A stretch of DNA of 64,000 nt from Desmodus rotundus (taxonomy: Eukaryota > Chordata > Mammalia > Chiroptera > Phyllostomidae): the NCBI RefSeq assembly GCF_022682495.2, contig NC_071396.1, positions 54,308,022 to 54,372,021 on the forward strand. The letters are read 5' to 3'. The notes under the pieces were generated by a model. The model was not told the DNA's origin. It did no database searches and saw only the letters and a program-made list of their open reading frames with translations. Positions 12,451-24,679 of the stretch are shown here, piece by piece (position 1 is the first letter of the stretch; every line of letters starts with the position of its first letter). The position numbers and the translations under genes were made by a program.

Positions 12451-13514
12451 AAAAAGAGGACTGTTTCTTTCTTCTATTCCCAAAAATGTGAATAAGGACT
12501 TGGTTTTTATTGGCCCTTCTGGGTCATGAACTCATCCCTGAACCAAATCCTGAGCCAAAGGGAAAGAATTACTGGTTAGTAAGTGGTCACGTGCCCACTA
12601 ACATAATTAGTACTGGAGTCTGGTCCACCCAAACCATGGGAATTCAGAGGAAGACAGTGGACTTTCTCCAAAGGAAACCCCAAAGTAGAAAAAAATAAGA
12701 TTCCAGAAAGCCAAAATAATTAGTAGTCTATGCAACAGAATTTGGTGCTATCCTTGTAGCACTAGTATGTGGAAGAGATTAGAGATTAGTTGAGAGCTAT
12801 TGGTTTAAGAAAGGCTTATAGCTGGAAGACTATTAATTGGGAGAGGCAGTTGATGTAAAGGAGATAGTAACACAGCCAAACAGTAAGGGTGGGTGCCTAT
12901 TAATAATTCATTAACACTGATCTAGTGATCTAGCTTTTTAGAGATCTTATATTCTTTTTACTATGCTTCATTGAGAAATTTTCTGAATTCTTGCTTGTTC
13001 TTGTTCTAGGCAAAGGGACTGTGTGTAGCTAAGCCACAGACACAGAGAAGGCAGAAGATCTGTGGATATCAGTGGAGGCTTGGATTTGGTTATTTCTGGG
13101 CCAATATCTATGTTGGAATTTGTGCAAATTGCCTCATCTATTTTTGACTGAAGTTTCAAGAATAGATGGTTGGCTTTGTCATAAAGTCATAAAATTAATT
13201 TCATTCTGGTTTTAAAGGAAGCCATCTGAGGCCAGAAATTTAGAAACTTTTTAATAAGAATAAAGTCTTGATTAAAAATAAGAGAAATTATTTCAAATCA
13301 TATTCTCTAGCTCTTCATGGATTCTCTGGGGAGTTAATCACTCAATTTTGTGAAAAATAAAAGCAAAAACAGGTGTCAAGACTGTACCTTATCTAAATCA
13401 TAGGCAGGGAAGAATAATAAAAATAATCTTTTAAAATGCCTTTGTCCTCCCAGGAATGAAACAACAGCCAAGTTTCAGAGTTCCACAGGTGGCCTGTTCA
13501 TCTTAAGGTTTCTT
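12451..13514. other. Unique sequence, no gene seen
   Basis: Only short unsupported frames occur (plus 12510-12698, minus 12968-13159). No repeat was recognised. Confidence 0.4.
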
Positions 13515-13720
13515 GGGAATAAACAGCATTTCATATTTCCAGCATTGCCTTTGCTTTCACATACAATGTTCTCACAACAAACTTTTGAGGTTGGCAGATA
13601 ATCTGTTCCATTTTGCAGATAAAAGAGGCTGGTGTGCAGAGTGGTTAAATGACTTTGCCAGTGTTACACAACTAGTTCATGGACTTAGGACTACCCACCA
13701 GGGGTTGTGCTTTTTTGTTA
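13515..13720 (-). repeat. MIR SINE relic
   Basis: Antisense MIR: 'ttctcacaacaaacttttga', 'tctgttccattttgcagata', 'ttaaatgactttgccagtgt' and 'tacacaactagttcatgg'. Confidence 0.6.
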
Positions 13721-13814
13721 TAACCACTAAATACCATCCCCAGTAAGCTGGGTACGTCAGTAGTTCTGCTTCTCCAGAACTGGGCCTTGGCATGCCCACA
13801 TAGGGAGGAATTTG

Positions 13815-13925
13815 TTCATTCATTTACTGAATGCCAGCTCTGTTTTGAGGACTGCTGGGTGATGGAGATGCAGACAGGAACAAGGCACACTCCTGCCCAC
13901 AATGAGCTCTCAATCTAAAGTAATT
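13815..13925 (-). repeat. L2 3'-end fragment
   Basis: Antisense L2 tail: 'ttcattcatttactgaatgc', 'gatggagatgcagacagg' and 'cccacaatgagctctcaatc' in the known order. Confidence 0.5.
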
Positions 13926-14504
13926 TCCTTACGTTACCAAAAACAAGTTAAATATAAATTGTTTTTGGACTGTGCATCACTTTTTTTGCTTGGTATACTT
14001 CTATTATAATTATTATAAATTTAGACAGTAAATAATTACATAGCTACTTATTATGTTCTAATAACTGCTATGCACAAATTTAATTCAACTTTCAAACCAG
14101 ATGTGCAAAGCAAATATGGCTTATTTAATTTGTCTATCATTTATTTGGTCTTCCTTCCAAGGCCCAATGATTTGGTTGAGGAGAAAAATAACAACTTTTG
14201 TTCCAATTTCATTAGAGCTTAGTAATAATTTAAAAAGTCCCTCAGGTAGTGTTCAGACAACATTGGGAAGCAAGTCAAGACTTTCTGAATAATCCTATTT
14301 TGAATGTCAGAGGTTGAACATACCCTCCATTTCTTTGTGCTTTTTCCTGAAACAAATTCTAATACTTCCTTCCCCACACCTACACCCCCTTTTAGTAGTT
14401 CCCAAGAGAGATGCCCCATGCAACTAAGGAGAAAGCCTTGTGCTCTGAAAGGCTAAAAGGGAAATGTTATTAATCATTTAAAAATATATAGCTCTTGTGA
14501 AACA

Positions 14505-14965
14505 TACATCATCTCCCGAAGTTTTCACAGAAGCTCTAAGAGAGAAGTGGTATTTGCAGATGAATTAACTGAGACACAGGGAGTGTAAGGCCATGCTGAA
14601 GACCATGGAGCTGATTTACTCCGCCCTGTGTTTATTGATCTCGATCACACAGGCACGGCAGGGAAAGAGGTGCTCTGTGGGGCTTCCCCTCCAGAATGTA
14701 GGGCAGCTTGTAGTCTGTTGTGCAGTGAATGCCTCACTTATGTTTGTGTCTCCAGTGCCTAGCATGAAGCCTGGCACACAGTACGTCTCAGTCAATGTTT
14801 TCTCAGAGTTAACTGCTTGCAATCACTCCAGGACGATTTTTGTTTTCTTTTCTCAATGTCCATTTTATAGATGGGAAACAAGGGCACAAGGACACAGAGC
14901 TGGTGGCAGCTGAGCTGGGGTTCACCCGGGCTCCTATGTCCCATGCTGTGGCACATGGTTTCTGT
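14505..14965 (-). repeat. Cluster of MIR/L2 fragments
   Basis: An antisense MIR block at 14510-14590 ('aactgagacacagggagtgt') is followed by L2-like text in sense orientation ('ccagtgcctagcatgaagcc', 14750-14805). Another antisense MIR follows at 14860-14960 ('cattttatagatgggaaaca'). The overlapping open frames in this interval are passengers of these repeats. Confidence 0.45.
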
Positions 14966-15189
14966 TTTCTATTTCTGGACTCATTTCTGGAGGGATACAA
15001 GAGTCCTCTCACTGATTAGGAAGAGAGGTTCAGGGGCTAAAAAGAAAAAAATAAGAGACCTTGCAAGTTCTACAGTGCCTCCCATCAGGGTAGATGTAAA
15101 CCCTTAAGCCCAGCGAAATTCTGGATTTCCAGTCACATGCACTAACTGGTAGCAAGACAAATTAACCCTGATCTGCCACGTTCTGCTGC

Positions 15190-15375
15190 AGTGTGTGTCT
15201 CGTAAGTGCTGGTATTACTGGGCATAAGCATTTTCTCATATCACAGAATTCAATGATTGCAGCAACTCCCTAGGATAGGTATTATTAGTACTATCAGCCA
15301 CATTTTATACCTGAGAAACTGAGGCTCAGTATACTTCACTTCTGCAATTATCACAGTGATCTCAGGGCTGTTTGA
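15190..15375 (-). repeat. MIR SINE relic
   Basis: Antisense MIR: 'ctaggataggtattattagt', 'cacattttatacctgagaaa' and 'ctgaggctcag' are collinear with the consensus. Confidence 0.6.
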
Positions 15376-15644
15376 TTTTGGAACTCTTTTGAGAACCATG
15401 TACTGCTGCTTTCTAAGAAAGTAACAATTGTTCTGATTCTCAGGAGTGCCTTAGTCCGACAATCAACAGAAGCACCTACTTTGGTTCTTGGCAGAGTGTA
15501 AATCTAGATGTCTCCCTTTTATAACTCTAAGAGTCTGCAAGGCAAAATGAGCAGAAAACACCACTGTTCCATTTGAGGGGGAAAAGGCCAGCTTGATGGC
15601 CTGACAAGTTCATAAGCTCCAGAGAAATGTGGAATCAGAGGCAC

Positions 15645-15855
15645 TGTGACCTTATTGTGAGGATGGGATTCTACTCCAGGTTGGATTTCTTCTTAGGTCC
15701 ATGGCCTTGGGCAAGGTAACAAAACCTCTCTGTGCTTCATGCCCCTCACTCACAAGTCATGGTTATGGGACAGGGTATTGGGAGTAGTATTAAATGACAT
15801 AGTCCTGGTAAAGTGCTGATCCTGATGCCTGAAACATAGTAAACATTCAAAATAT
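15645..15855 (+). repeat. MIR SINE relic
   Basis: Sense MIR: 'ggccttgggcaaggtaacaa', 'aacctctctgtgcttcatgc' and 'gatgcctgaaacatagtaaa'. Confidence 0.6.
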
Positions 15856-16059
15856 GTCATTTATGGACATCAAAGAAATGGAAACACTGGGAAAGAGCAG
15901 GTGCAGCCATGACACTCGCTGAGTTTAGGCCCAAAGGCTAGAGAAATCTGGGGGGCCTGGGAAGTTAGCTCAACACCCTCCTACTTCTCATAGCTTTACA
16001 TTCACCCTTCCTCAGCCCCTGTTCATTCTAAGTCTCTGTTAACACATTCCTTTCAATAA

Positions 16060-16260
16060 TTACTGTCAAAATGTGTGCTTACTTGTGCCATGTGTTATGT
16101 GTGCCAATATGTCAGTCTTCTAAACATTTCTGTCCAGTAGGCAGTATTTGATCTCTGTTTTACTGATGGAGACAAGGGCAGGGACACCGAGCACCTCGTT
16201 AACTTGTTCACTCATTCACAGGCAGTCTGGCTGCAGAGCCCATTAACTTATACTTTGCCA
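16060..16260 (-). repeat. MIR SINE relic
   Basis: Antisense MIR: 'aggcagtatttgatctctgt', 'tttactgatggagacaaggg' and 'aacttgttcactcattcaca' can be read against the consensus. Confidence 0.45.
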
Positions 16261-16324
16261 GAATAACACCTCACGATGGATTCATGCGCTACCATTGACA
16301 AAAAATATGCATACTTTCCGTTTT

Positions 16325-16505
16325 CAGCCCACCATCCTCCTTTCAAGTAGGGAATATTCTTTTCATTGAATGGAGGAGGGCATTGAGGCTCAGGGATGTG
16401 ATGTGCCCAAAGTCTCCCAGCTGATCATTAGCAAAGTCAAGGCTAAGCAAGGTCTGTTGGACTCCAAGTCTGGTGCTCTTTCTATCACAGCACAGCTGCC
16501 AGGGG
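16325..16505 (-). repeat. MIR SINE relic
   Basis: Antisense MIR with 'ggcattgaggctcagggatg', 'gtgcccaaagtctcccagct' and 'ggactccaagtctggtgctc'. The open frames on both strands here (86 and 88 codons) are inside this relic and are not genes. Confidence 0.6.
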
Positions 16506-17515
16506 CTGCACTGGCCCCGTCCCACCCCTTCCCTCCCCACTCCACCATAGACACCCCACATATGCTCTTTGTGCCACATTTCTCTTTGTACTGCCCTTCT
16601 CCTATTCAAAACACCTCAAGTATGATCTGATTCTAATCTCACATGAGTCTTTCATCAAGCATCAACTTAGAACACAGATTTATGTGAAGATATTAAATGC
16701 TAAACTGCCCAGAAAAACAGAATTTCATATGGTATTCAAGCTGAAAAAAATAACGCTTTATATGTATGACTTTACGCAGCTGTCAGACCAGCAGAACAAG
16801 CATGGCTAAGCTCTTTCAGGGCCTCCATCACCACACCAGAGGCATGGGTGACCACAAAGGATAACTGTTCTTTTCCTTCCTCAAGTAAGGGCTTGGCTTC
16901 AGGAGGCAATTCAAAGCCTGATCTTAATCTATCCCTTCTTACCTTCAGGCATACCCGCTAGTCTTTAATCCAGGAAGGAAGTGGCACACAGACCTGGAAC
17001 CATGAACCCTGAAAGGGGAGAGAAGCTTCTCCTCTCCCTTTCCTGTCCCATCACTTTGCTTCCTGGGAGAGAGTGGAGCTGATGAGCTCACTGGAGACAG
17101 AACGATTGGGCTGGAGGTAATAAAAGCAAGTTAAGGATCAATTATTCCTTAGAAAGAAGATAATGTCTATACCCCAGAAGAGAAGTCTGAGGACCCAACA
17201 TCCTAAATCTCCATACAAACCCCAGCCATTCATTTGTCCATTAATATGACTGCATTGCTACAGATTAAGTTTGCAAAAGTTATACACTGTCATCTTGGTC
17301 ATCATCTAGCAAGTATTTTTACTGGATAAATTATTTGAGAAAAGGGACTATAACTTTTTCTTTTTACATCTCACACAGCACTGGCAAATAGGAGAAATAT
17401 TCATAAAGTATTTGTTGATAGAAATTGCTGATTCAATTGAAATATTGATTCAATATTGTTACATTATTACATTGATCTTAAACTTGCCAAATTAAATCTC
17501 TATTTGCATTTTCAC
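16506..17515. other. Unique sequence, no gene seen
   Basis: No recognised repeat or convincing open frame. Confidence 0.4.
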
Positions 17516-17517
17516 TC

Positions 17518-17960
17518 TCCAGTTTGCAAATATTTACTAAGCATCTACTCTGTGCCAGATGCTGAGATGTACATTTAAAAACAAACACAGTTGCAGACCT
17601 TTGGAATAATATAATCTATGCGGAAGATTGCCAGGAAATAATTATGAATGAGATCATTATATACAAGAGCGCCAATATAGTACAGGAGCACAGATAAGGC
17701 AAGTTCACCTTGTTTGGGGCTCTTGAGACAACTTCTCTGAGCAAAGGAGGTTTAATCTCAGAGGCGAGTGAGATTTAATGAGTCAGAGAGGGAGGGAAAG
17801 TGAGATGCAGGAATGTGTGAATGTTTAGATGCCACAAAGAAATGCTGCTTCAGAAATAAAGAAAGCAAGTGTGGCAAAAGTAAAAAAGAGATCAAGGAAA
17901 TGATCTTGCATAGCTTCTAAGCAATGGTAAAGGTTTTAGGCTTTTTCCTAAGAGAATATG
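17518..17960 (-). repeat. L2 3'-end fragment
   Basis: Antisense L2: 'tttgcaaatatttactaagc', 'atctactctgtgccagatgc', then degenerate matches to the known gene-free tail, through 'caaggaaatgatcttgcata' and 'ggtaaaggttttaggctttt'. The coding part of L2 is absent. Confidence 0.5.
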
Positions 17961-19151
17961 TAAAAGATCTGGCTCCTCCAGCAGAAGACAGGTGACTAAG
18001 AGTGGATAACAAGAGACTAACATGTTGCATACAAGCAGACATGTAACAAGTGACTTAGTTCACCAGCAAATAAAAATTGCTGAGACAGATAACACTTGAA
18101 TTCAGGCAACCACAAAACTGTTTCTGTAGGGTTCTTTCCAGAGATCTTTAGAATTCAAAAAGGGAAATAATAAAATCTTAGTGAAGAGACAGCAAGATCA
18201 GATGCTAAAGGATAGGTAGGAAGAATTAAACAATTAGTTGGCATGTGAGTGCCCAGTGCCTTCTCGGTGACCATGAATATTCAGGTAAGTGTGTCTGGCT
18301 GGAAGGTTACAGAAACATCAGGCATTCAGTGAACAAAATGTACTGCAGTCGATCTCTAATTAACAGACAACATGGCACTGACGGGCACCTGTTAGGGTCC
18401 AAGCCTGGGTGTACAGATGGCAGCAAGCACCCAGGCAGAGGAAGCAGTACTCAGTGACCATTTGGATAGGCCTTGCCATCACACGAGACATCTAGATCAA
18501 TGGAAACATCTGCAATATTAAACCAACTTTCTGCCTTTTGGGCGAAAATCCACAGTGCTTCAAGTCCAGTCACAGGGACTTGGAGGGGTTACAATTACCC
18601 ACCTACCGTGGTAGTTCAGAGAAATGTTCTAGGTAACTTGGATGGATTTCAATGCCTTGGCTAGCTGCTTTGACGTCCAAGAATCTAGTTTTTCTGCTTT
18701 TTACCAGAAAGACCTGACCCGAGTGTTATGCTAAAATACTAGTGCCTCTGAATCAGTCGTCAGGCTGAAACACACTTAAAATCCCATTTCCTGAAACAGC
18801 GCTAGTGAACCTGCTGTCCCACAACATGAAATGTCAGTGGTTCCTGAACTCATCCCTGTTGGGACTGGGGCATCAACACAGACAGGGTCACCCATCCCAG
18901 CTGACATCGAATACATCTTTTTGTCCAGCTCACAGCAGGCCCTATTTGGGAATGCATTTTGAATAAAAAGTCATGAATAACCTAACACTGGAAGGATACA
19001 CAGGGAAGGAAAAATAATGCATCTAGGAATAGAGGAGTTGGGGAGGAGTGCTCCAGTGAGAGGAAGTAGCAAGGGCAAAGGGCAAGATTCCAGCAGTAAT
19101 CAAATATGTATTTAACTCCTGGGCATCAGTTTAAGATCCTTGCATGTAAAC
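17961..19151. other. Unique sequence, no gene supported
   Basis: Two plus-strand frames of 63-70 codons (18245-18457, 18473-18664) lie end to end. They are in different frames, lack domain motifs and have no good splice signals. Confidence 0.4.
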
Positions 19152-19568
19152 CTGTGGTACTCAAACTCCAATGTGCAAATGAATCAGTGGACATACATGT
19201 CTGAAATGTAGATTCTTGCCCTGGCCGGGTAGCTCAGTTGGTTCAGAACATCGACCTGATATGCCAAGGTTGCAGATTTGATCCCCCCATTGGGGCATGT
19301 GAAAGAATCACACAGTGAGTGCACAAACAACTGGAACAACAAATCGATGTCTCTCTCTCTCTCTCTTTTACTCTCTCTCTCTCTCCCCTTCCCTCTGACC
19401 CTCCCTCCTTCTTCTTTCTCTCACTAAAATCAATAAATTAAAAAAGTTTTTGAAAAATATAGATTCTTAGTCCCTGTACCTAGATATCCTGACTCAGTAA
19501 GTCTGGTGAGAGCCTGGGAATCTGGATTTTAGCAACTCCCTAGGTATATTTGAGATAGCAAAACCACA
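19152..19568 (-). mobile_element. MER5A-like hAT relic split by a SINE
   Basis: Non-autonomous hAT-class element in two pieces, 19152-19217 and 19460-19568. The left end reads 'ctgtggtactcaaact' and the right end 'tttgagatagcaaaaccac', resembling the CAGTGGTTCTCAAA terminal repeat and its complement. The interior 'ctgactcagtaagtctgg' is typical of the family. The pieces are separated by a VES SINE, so this relic is the older of the two. Confidence 0.55.
19218..19459 (+). mobile_element. VES-type bat SINE (near consensus head)
   Basis: The best preserved tRNA-like head in the window: 'gccctggccgggtagctcag', then 'acctgatatgccaaggttgc', 'caacaaatcgatgtctctct', a CT-rich body, 'aaaatcaataaatt' and an A-rich tail. 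A perfect 9-bp target-site duplication TAGATTCTT flanks it (19209-19217 and 19460-19468). It belongs to the variant with a single B-box and a CACAAACAACTGGAACAAC-type linker. Confidence 0.9.
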
Positions 19569-19949
19569 GAAGTAGAATTAATTGACCACATAAAAGTAGA
19601 CTTTTTTCCATTTCCTAAAAGTCTTTGAAATGAGAAACAAAATAAAATCCTAAATGCTGATTCCATTACCTGGTTCCTTCAGTTTTATTTTCAGTTCTTT
19701 ATTTTGTGGTGGGGGGGGAGGCAATTTTCAGAAAGGAGACGAAAACTTTGGGGCCACTGACTCAAAAGCTTATTTCTCATATCTAAAGCAAAATTCTAGC
19801 CACACTGGATAATTCCCAGTTTCCTCTCTCATGACAGATATCTCCCCCCCACCCCCCTCCCATACTTTTCAGCCTTCCTTTACTTTCCTCAGCCTACAAA
19901 ACCAGGCTCAACTGCTGCCCTGGGACACCTTCCATATTCCCTTCAGAAT

Positions 19950-20345
19950 GAATGACTCATTCACTCATTCAATCACCCACTAACTTAACTGATGTACTGA
20001 GAATTTACTATGTGCCAGGCATTTGGGATCACTTGAGAAACAAGACTTAGTTCCTGCCATCAAGCTTAAGTCACTCTTCCTCACAGCATTTTGTTTATAG
20101 CTAATTGTTGGAGCTAGTTTGCCAAGCACTGAGTTTGTTCCTGGCTTTGTGCCAAGCATTCCACATGCATTGCAACCTATAATATATGTTTCATTAGTCC
20201 CATTTTATAGATGAGTGAACTGAGGGAGGAAAAGGCTAAACATTTTGCTTCACAGCAAGGTTAAGTCACAGAACTGGGATTTGAATGCAGTTGGACTGAG
20301 TTCAGAGGCTTTGCCTTAATCACTTCATAATGCTCTTTTCTAAAG
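19950..20345 (-). repeat. L2 tail followed by MIR relic
   Basis: L2-like antisense text at 19950-20065 ('gagaatttactatgtgccag'). A well preserved antisense MIR follows at 20100-20335: 'cccattttatagatgagtga', 'acagcaaggttaagtcacag', 'aactgggatttgaatgcag'. Confidence 0.6.
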
Positions 20346-20914
20346 CTTTACCACACTGTTACTGTACAGTATTTTAATTAGCTATTTGCCTGGCAGTCAC
20401 TCTCATTACACTTTAAATAATTCCAGAGAAAACACAAAGAGAAAACCAATTTCATATCACATAGCACCTGGCACATAAAATGTACATTAAAAAATAATCA
20501 TTGAATCATAGAAATTGAGATGTTTATTTCCAATGGCAAGTGTGCTTTGATACGTGAAGCATGACCAGACTGAATTGTTGTGTGTTTTTGGAACTGGAGG
20601 TATAATTTAGAATTTGGATGGTGTTCAGTTTTAATCTTGTAGTACTTGGCTAGATTCACATAGTCTAGTTAAAAAAGTTTCTTTTATTTTACATTCTTTT
20701 AAATGAAATGCATGGTAGAAAAATATTTAGCATTTTAATATGTTAATAGGAATAAAATAATAAACTTTCTCCGATATGAAAATAAAAGCTAAAATTTCCT
20801 ACACATTCACTCACTTTATGGCTGACACTGTGCCATGCACTTTATATGCACTGTCTCACTGAATCTTCCCCAAAGAAATCATGACACACCAATTATTTTC
20901 ATTTCCAACTTGGA
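20346..20914. other. AT-rich unique sequence with a short MIR piece
   Basis: No gene. A short antisense MIR-like piece is visible at 20795-20880 ('gacactgtgccatgcacttt'). Confidence 0.4.
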
Positions 20915-21856
20915 CTTCTGGTTTCAGCTCCAACATGGAAAGAAAGTGTAAGTTATTACTTTTGTCCTTACAGCAACAACAACAAAAAATGCTGGGAAAT
21001 GTAAAGGTTGGTCACTTTTCCTGGGACTGTCAGAGAACAGAGGTTGAAGGACAAATAGCCACCCCAAAATATAGGGACAGGCATGTACAGAGAGTCACAG
21101 TCAGAACTGCTTACCTGGTACAGAAGCCACTAGAGCCATAAACTGGTAGAAACTGTTAAAATGGTGATTTTGATGAATTGAGAGAGTGCCAAGCATGACA
21201 GCAAGAAATAGTCCTTTGGGTGGGGGAACTACAGTCTTAGAGGAGCCCCCAAACTTTCGTGAGCTTTACTTCTAGGAATCATACCAGGTTTCCATAGTGA
21301 AAATACAAGAGAAATCCTCTCCTGGCTTTGGCAGGAGGAGGAGAAGAGTAATCATGGTAAAAGAGTTTTCTCCAAAGTAAAAGCATGCTTTCCAAGGAAA
21401 GACTTTGCAGAATTATCTCAGCTGAAGGAAGGCATTCTTCCCACTACACTCTCCCCCTTAACATTTTTGTCTCACTTCAGAAGTGGGGAAAGGGGGAAAC
21501 TATAGTCAACAGATATCAGGGTTTCAAGGTAATAGACTGGAAATGTCAGAGCCAGGAAAGTGCATAGGGCAACAATAAGGCAGCAGTTTTCAACTGGTGT
21601 GATGCAAGAAATTTTAAAACATGCAATACCTGACTGTTTAGACAGCAGCATTGATGTCTTTTCCCGTAGATTGTCAAATAAAAGGAAAAATGACAACCCA
21701 TTCAGTGTGAATGCCCTGTCTTTAACCTTGAACCAGAAACATGTAGGTCATATAATAGAGTGGCATCTTAATGGACATATTGCATATAATAAGGTTGCAT
21801 CCAACTGGTTAATTATTGGTACAAGAAATCCTTATATTAGGCATCTGATTTTTTTA

Positions 21857-22046
21857 ATCCTCACTCAAGGATATGTTTTATTGTTTTATTGATTTGAGAG
21901 AGAGAGAAACATTTGTCAGTTGCCTTCCATATGTACCCCAACCATGGACTGAACACACAACCTAGGTATATACCCTGACTGGGAATCGAACCTACAACGT
22001 ATTGCATAGAATGATGCTCCAACCAACTAATCCACCAGCCAGGGCT
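21857..22046 (-). mobile_element. VES-type bat SINE
   Basis: Antisense SINE. The plus strand reads from a T-rich tail through 'gagagagagagaaacatt', 'tgccttccatatgtacccca' and 'gactgggaatcgaacctaca' (B-box complement) to 'ccagccagggct' (head complement). An imperfect target-site duplication flanks it: AGGCATCTGATTTTTT from 21839 and AGACACCTGACTTTTT from 22047, 13 of 16 matching. It lies within the hAT element at 21581-23491. Confidence 0.85.
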
Positions 22047-22056
22047 AGACACCTGA

Positions 22057-23340
22057 CTTTTTATTTTTGTAAACATTATTTATTGTTTATATTACAGTTG
22101 TCCCAATTTTTCCCCTTGACTCCCTCCTCCCAGACCATCCCACATTCTCATAGTCAATCCCCACAGCATTTTTTATGTCCATGGGTCATGCATACGAGGT
22201 ATGTCTGGATAAAGTCCAGCCATTGTTAATATAATGAGAATGGTTTGCATGACATCAATGTAACCTGGCAGCCAAGGAGGGTTGACTGGAATGCACGTGC
22301 ATGAACAGTGATGACTTCACTGTACTAGTCACTAGGGGTGGTAAATGCTGTTGAGTGAGCATCTACCACCCCTGTCACATGTGTACCGTGTGACTATAAC
22401 ATTCAAAATGACCGAGCAAGTAGAGCAACGAATCTGTGTCAAATTTTGCATTAAGCGTGAACATTCCTCCGCAGAAACTATTTGGATGATTCTGAAGGCC
22501 TCAGCTATGGGCAGCTGGTGATTGGCAGCTTCACCATGAAATGCGCTCATGAATGTATCACGTCTCATGCAGATTTTTTTGCAAAACATCAAATCACCCA
22601 GGTGACTCAGTGCCCCTACAGCTGAGATTTGACAACCTGCAACTTCTGGCTTTACACAAAACCAAAATCACCTTTGAAAGGGAAGAGATTTCAGACCACC
22701 AATGAGATTCAGGAAAATACGACGGGGTAGCTGATGGTGAGTGGGAGAACTGTGTGAGGTCCCAAGGTGCCTACTTTGAAGGGGACTGAGGTGTCATTGG
22801 CCTATGTACAACATTTCCTGTATCTTGTATCTTCTTCAATAAATGTCTCTATTTTTCATATTATGTGGCTGAATACCTTTGGAAAGACCTTGTATATGTT
22901 CTTTGTCTAATCCCATCACCTTTGTTCAACCAATTCTCAGCTCCCCCATCCCCTCCTACAACTATCAGTCTGTTCCATGTTTCTGTGCCTCTGATTCTAT
23001 TTTGCTCATTAGTTTATTTTGTTCATTAGATTCCATGGTAGATATCATATGGTATTTGTCTTTAATTGACTGGCTTATTTCACATAGCATAATAGTCTCC
23101 AGTTCCATCCATGCTGTTGCAAAAAGTAAGAATTCATTCTTTTTCACTGCTTCATAGTATTCCATTGTATATATGTACCATAGCTTTTTTATTCACTCAT
23201 CCACTGATAGTCACTTGGGCTGTTTCCAAATCTTGGTGATTGTAAATAATACTGCTATAAACATAGGAGTGCTTATATTCTTTTGAATTGGTGTCTCAGG
23301 ATCTTTGGTTATATTCCCAGAAGTGGAGTCACTTTGGAGC
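22057..23340 (-). mobile_element. L1 3' part, reversed, interrupted by a mariner
   Basis: Antisense L1 in two pieces, 22057-22194 (3' UTR) and 22893-23340 (3' UTR and ORF2 C-terminus). The minus-strand peptide in the second piece includes 'MEYYEAVKKNEFLLFATAWM' followed by ELE, a standard L1 ORF2p C-terminal block also present, diverged, in the L1 at 62.7 kb. The sequence between the pieces is the mariner at 22195-22892. The copy is 5'-truncated. Confidence 0.75.
22195..22892 (+). mobile_element. Decayed mariner-family transposon
   Basis: A 698-bp element flanked by TA at 22193-22194 and 22893-22894. Its ends are related inverted repeats: CGAGGTATGTCTGGATAAAG on the left, CAAGGTCTTTCCAAAGGTAT as the complement of the right end. 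It sits inside an L1 3' UTR. A transposase remnant starts with ATG at 22408 and reads about 30 residues (MTEQVEQRICVKFCIKREHS and on) before a large internal deletion. It resumes with a 'WQLHHE' block and a 'QVTQCPYS' then 'DLTTCNFWLY' block, the mariner region that holds the last two acidic catalytic residues. An in-frame TGA lies between S and DL, and the final acidic position reads N. The element is therefore non-autonomous. Full-length mariners are about 1.3 kb, so roughly half is missing. Confidence 0.7.
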
Positions 23341-24679
23341 AAAAAGAGTAGATAATTACTACTTTTTTTGTAAATCAAAATTGTACCTATTCTTTTTGTG
23401 ACATTGGCATAAAATATATTTTTTGGTGTGCTGCAGAATTTTAGTAATTAGTTTATGTGCACCATGAGATGAAAACAGTTGGAAATTACTGGTGCAAGGG
23501 AGGTGGGAAATGCTATTCCTCTGGAGAAACACCTGTGAGAGTTGCAACCCAGAGACACAGGTATACTAAGAGACTTTAATTGTAAGATTATAGAAGATTC
23601 TCCCCCTCCCATACCTTGTCACCCCAATAACAGGGCCCTGGTATAACAGAGCTACAAGATACAGATTCTCTCTGAGGAGGAGTATGGTACATAGGAAAGC
23701 CCAAAATCAAGTGGAGAGTGGAAACAAGGACATAGAGGAATTTGAAGCCTCTGGCACCTATGGTGACAGAAAGCATTAAACACAGCCCAACTTGTGGGCA
23801 GATTAATGTAAATTTCCACCTAAAGCTCCCAGTAACCAATACAGCATGTTTGACTTTCAACAAAAATTAAGACATGATAAAAGGCAAAAAAAAAAAAATA
23901 TTATCTGAAGAGGCAAAGCAATCATTACAACCAGACTCAAGTACAACACAGATGTTGGGATTATCAGACAGAGAATTTAAAATAACTATGATTATTATGT
24001 TAATCTAATGGAAAAAGTAGACAACATGCAAAAACAAATGGGTAATGCAGGTAGAGAATTGAGAATTCTAAGAATCAAAAGAAAATACTAGAAATCAAGA
24101 ACATTGTAACGGAAATGAAGAATTCCTTTAATGGGCTTATCAGCAAACTGAACACAACTGAGGAAAGAATCAGTGAGTTTTATAGGTCAACAGAAACCTC
24201 TCGAATAAAAATGAAAAAGAAAAAAGAAGAAAAACTAAACAAAACAAACTAGAATATCCAAGAACTATGGGATAATTTCACATAATTGGAATACAGGAAG
24301 AAGAAGAAAGAGAATATAGCCCAAGAAATATTTAAAGTATAAGGCTGAGAAACTTCAAAATTAATGGTGGACACCAAATGATAGACCAAGGAAGCTCAGA
24401 GAACACCAAGTAGAAAAATACGAAACACAAAGTATCCAGGCATATCAGATTCAAGCAGTAGAAAACCAATTACTAAGAGAAAACCTTTGTAAAATCCTTG
24501 GGGGTGGAGTGGAGAAAACACCTTACCTATAGAGGAGCAAGGATAAGAATTACAGCAAACTTATCATGAGAAACCATGTAAGAAAGAAAAGAGTGGAGTG
24601 AAATATTTAAAGTGTTGGAAGAAAAAAATCACCAGCCTAGAGTTCTATATCCAGCAAAGTTGCCCTTCAAAAGTGAAGA

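Larger units (their letters stand above)
21581..23491. mobile_element. hAT-like DNA element, split by younger insertions
   Basis: The left terminus is CAGCAGTTTTCAACTGGTGT at 21581. The reverse complement of the right end is CAGTAATTTCCAACTGTTTT (ending at 23491), a good imperfect terminal inverted repeat of hAT type (CAG..TTTCAACTG). Its own sequence occupies 21581-21838 and about 23340-23491. A VES SINE, an L1 tail and a mariner fill the middle. No transposase is readable, so it is a non-autonomous or deleted copy. An 8-bp target duplication is not clear (caataagg versus gtgcaagg). Confidence 0.55.

Noticed and set aside
19218..19300. tRNA-like A and B boxes, suggesting a tRNA gene
   Set aside because: The motif is the head of a VES SINE with its body, tail and target duplication; no cloverleaf was completed. 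The same applies to the other VES copies.
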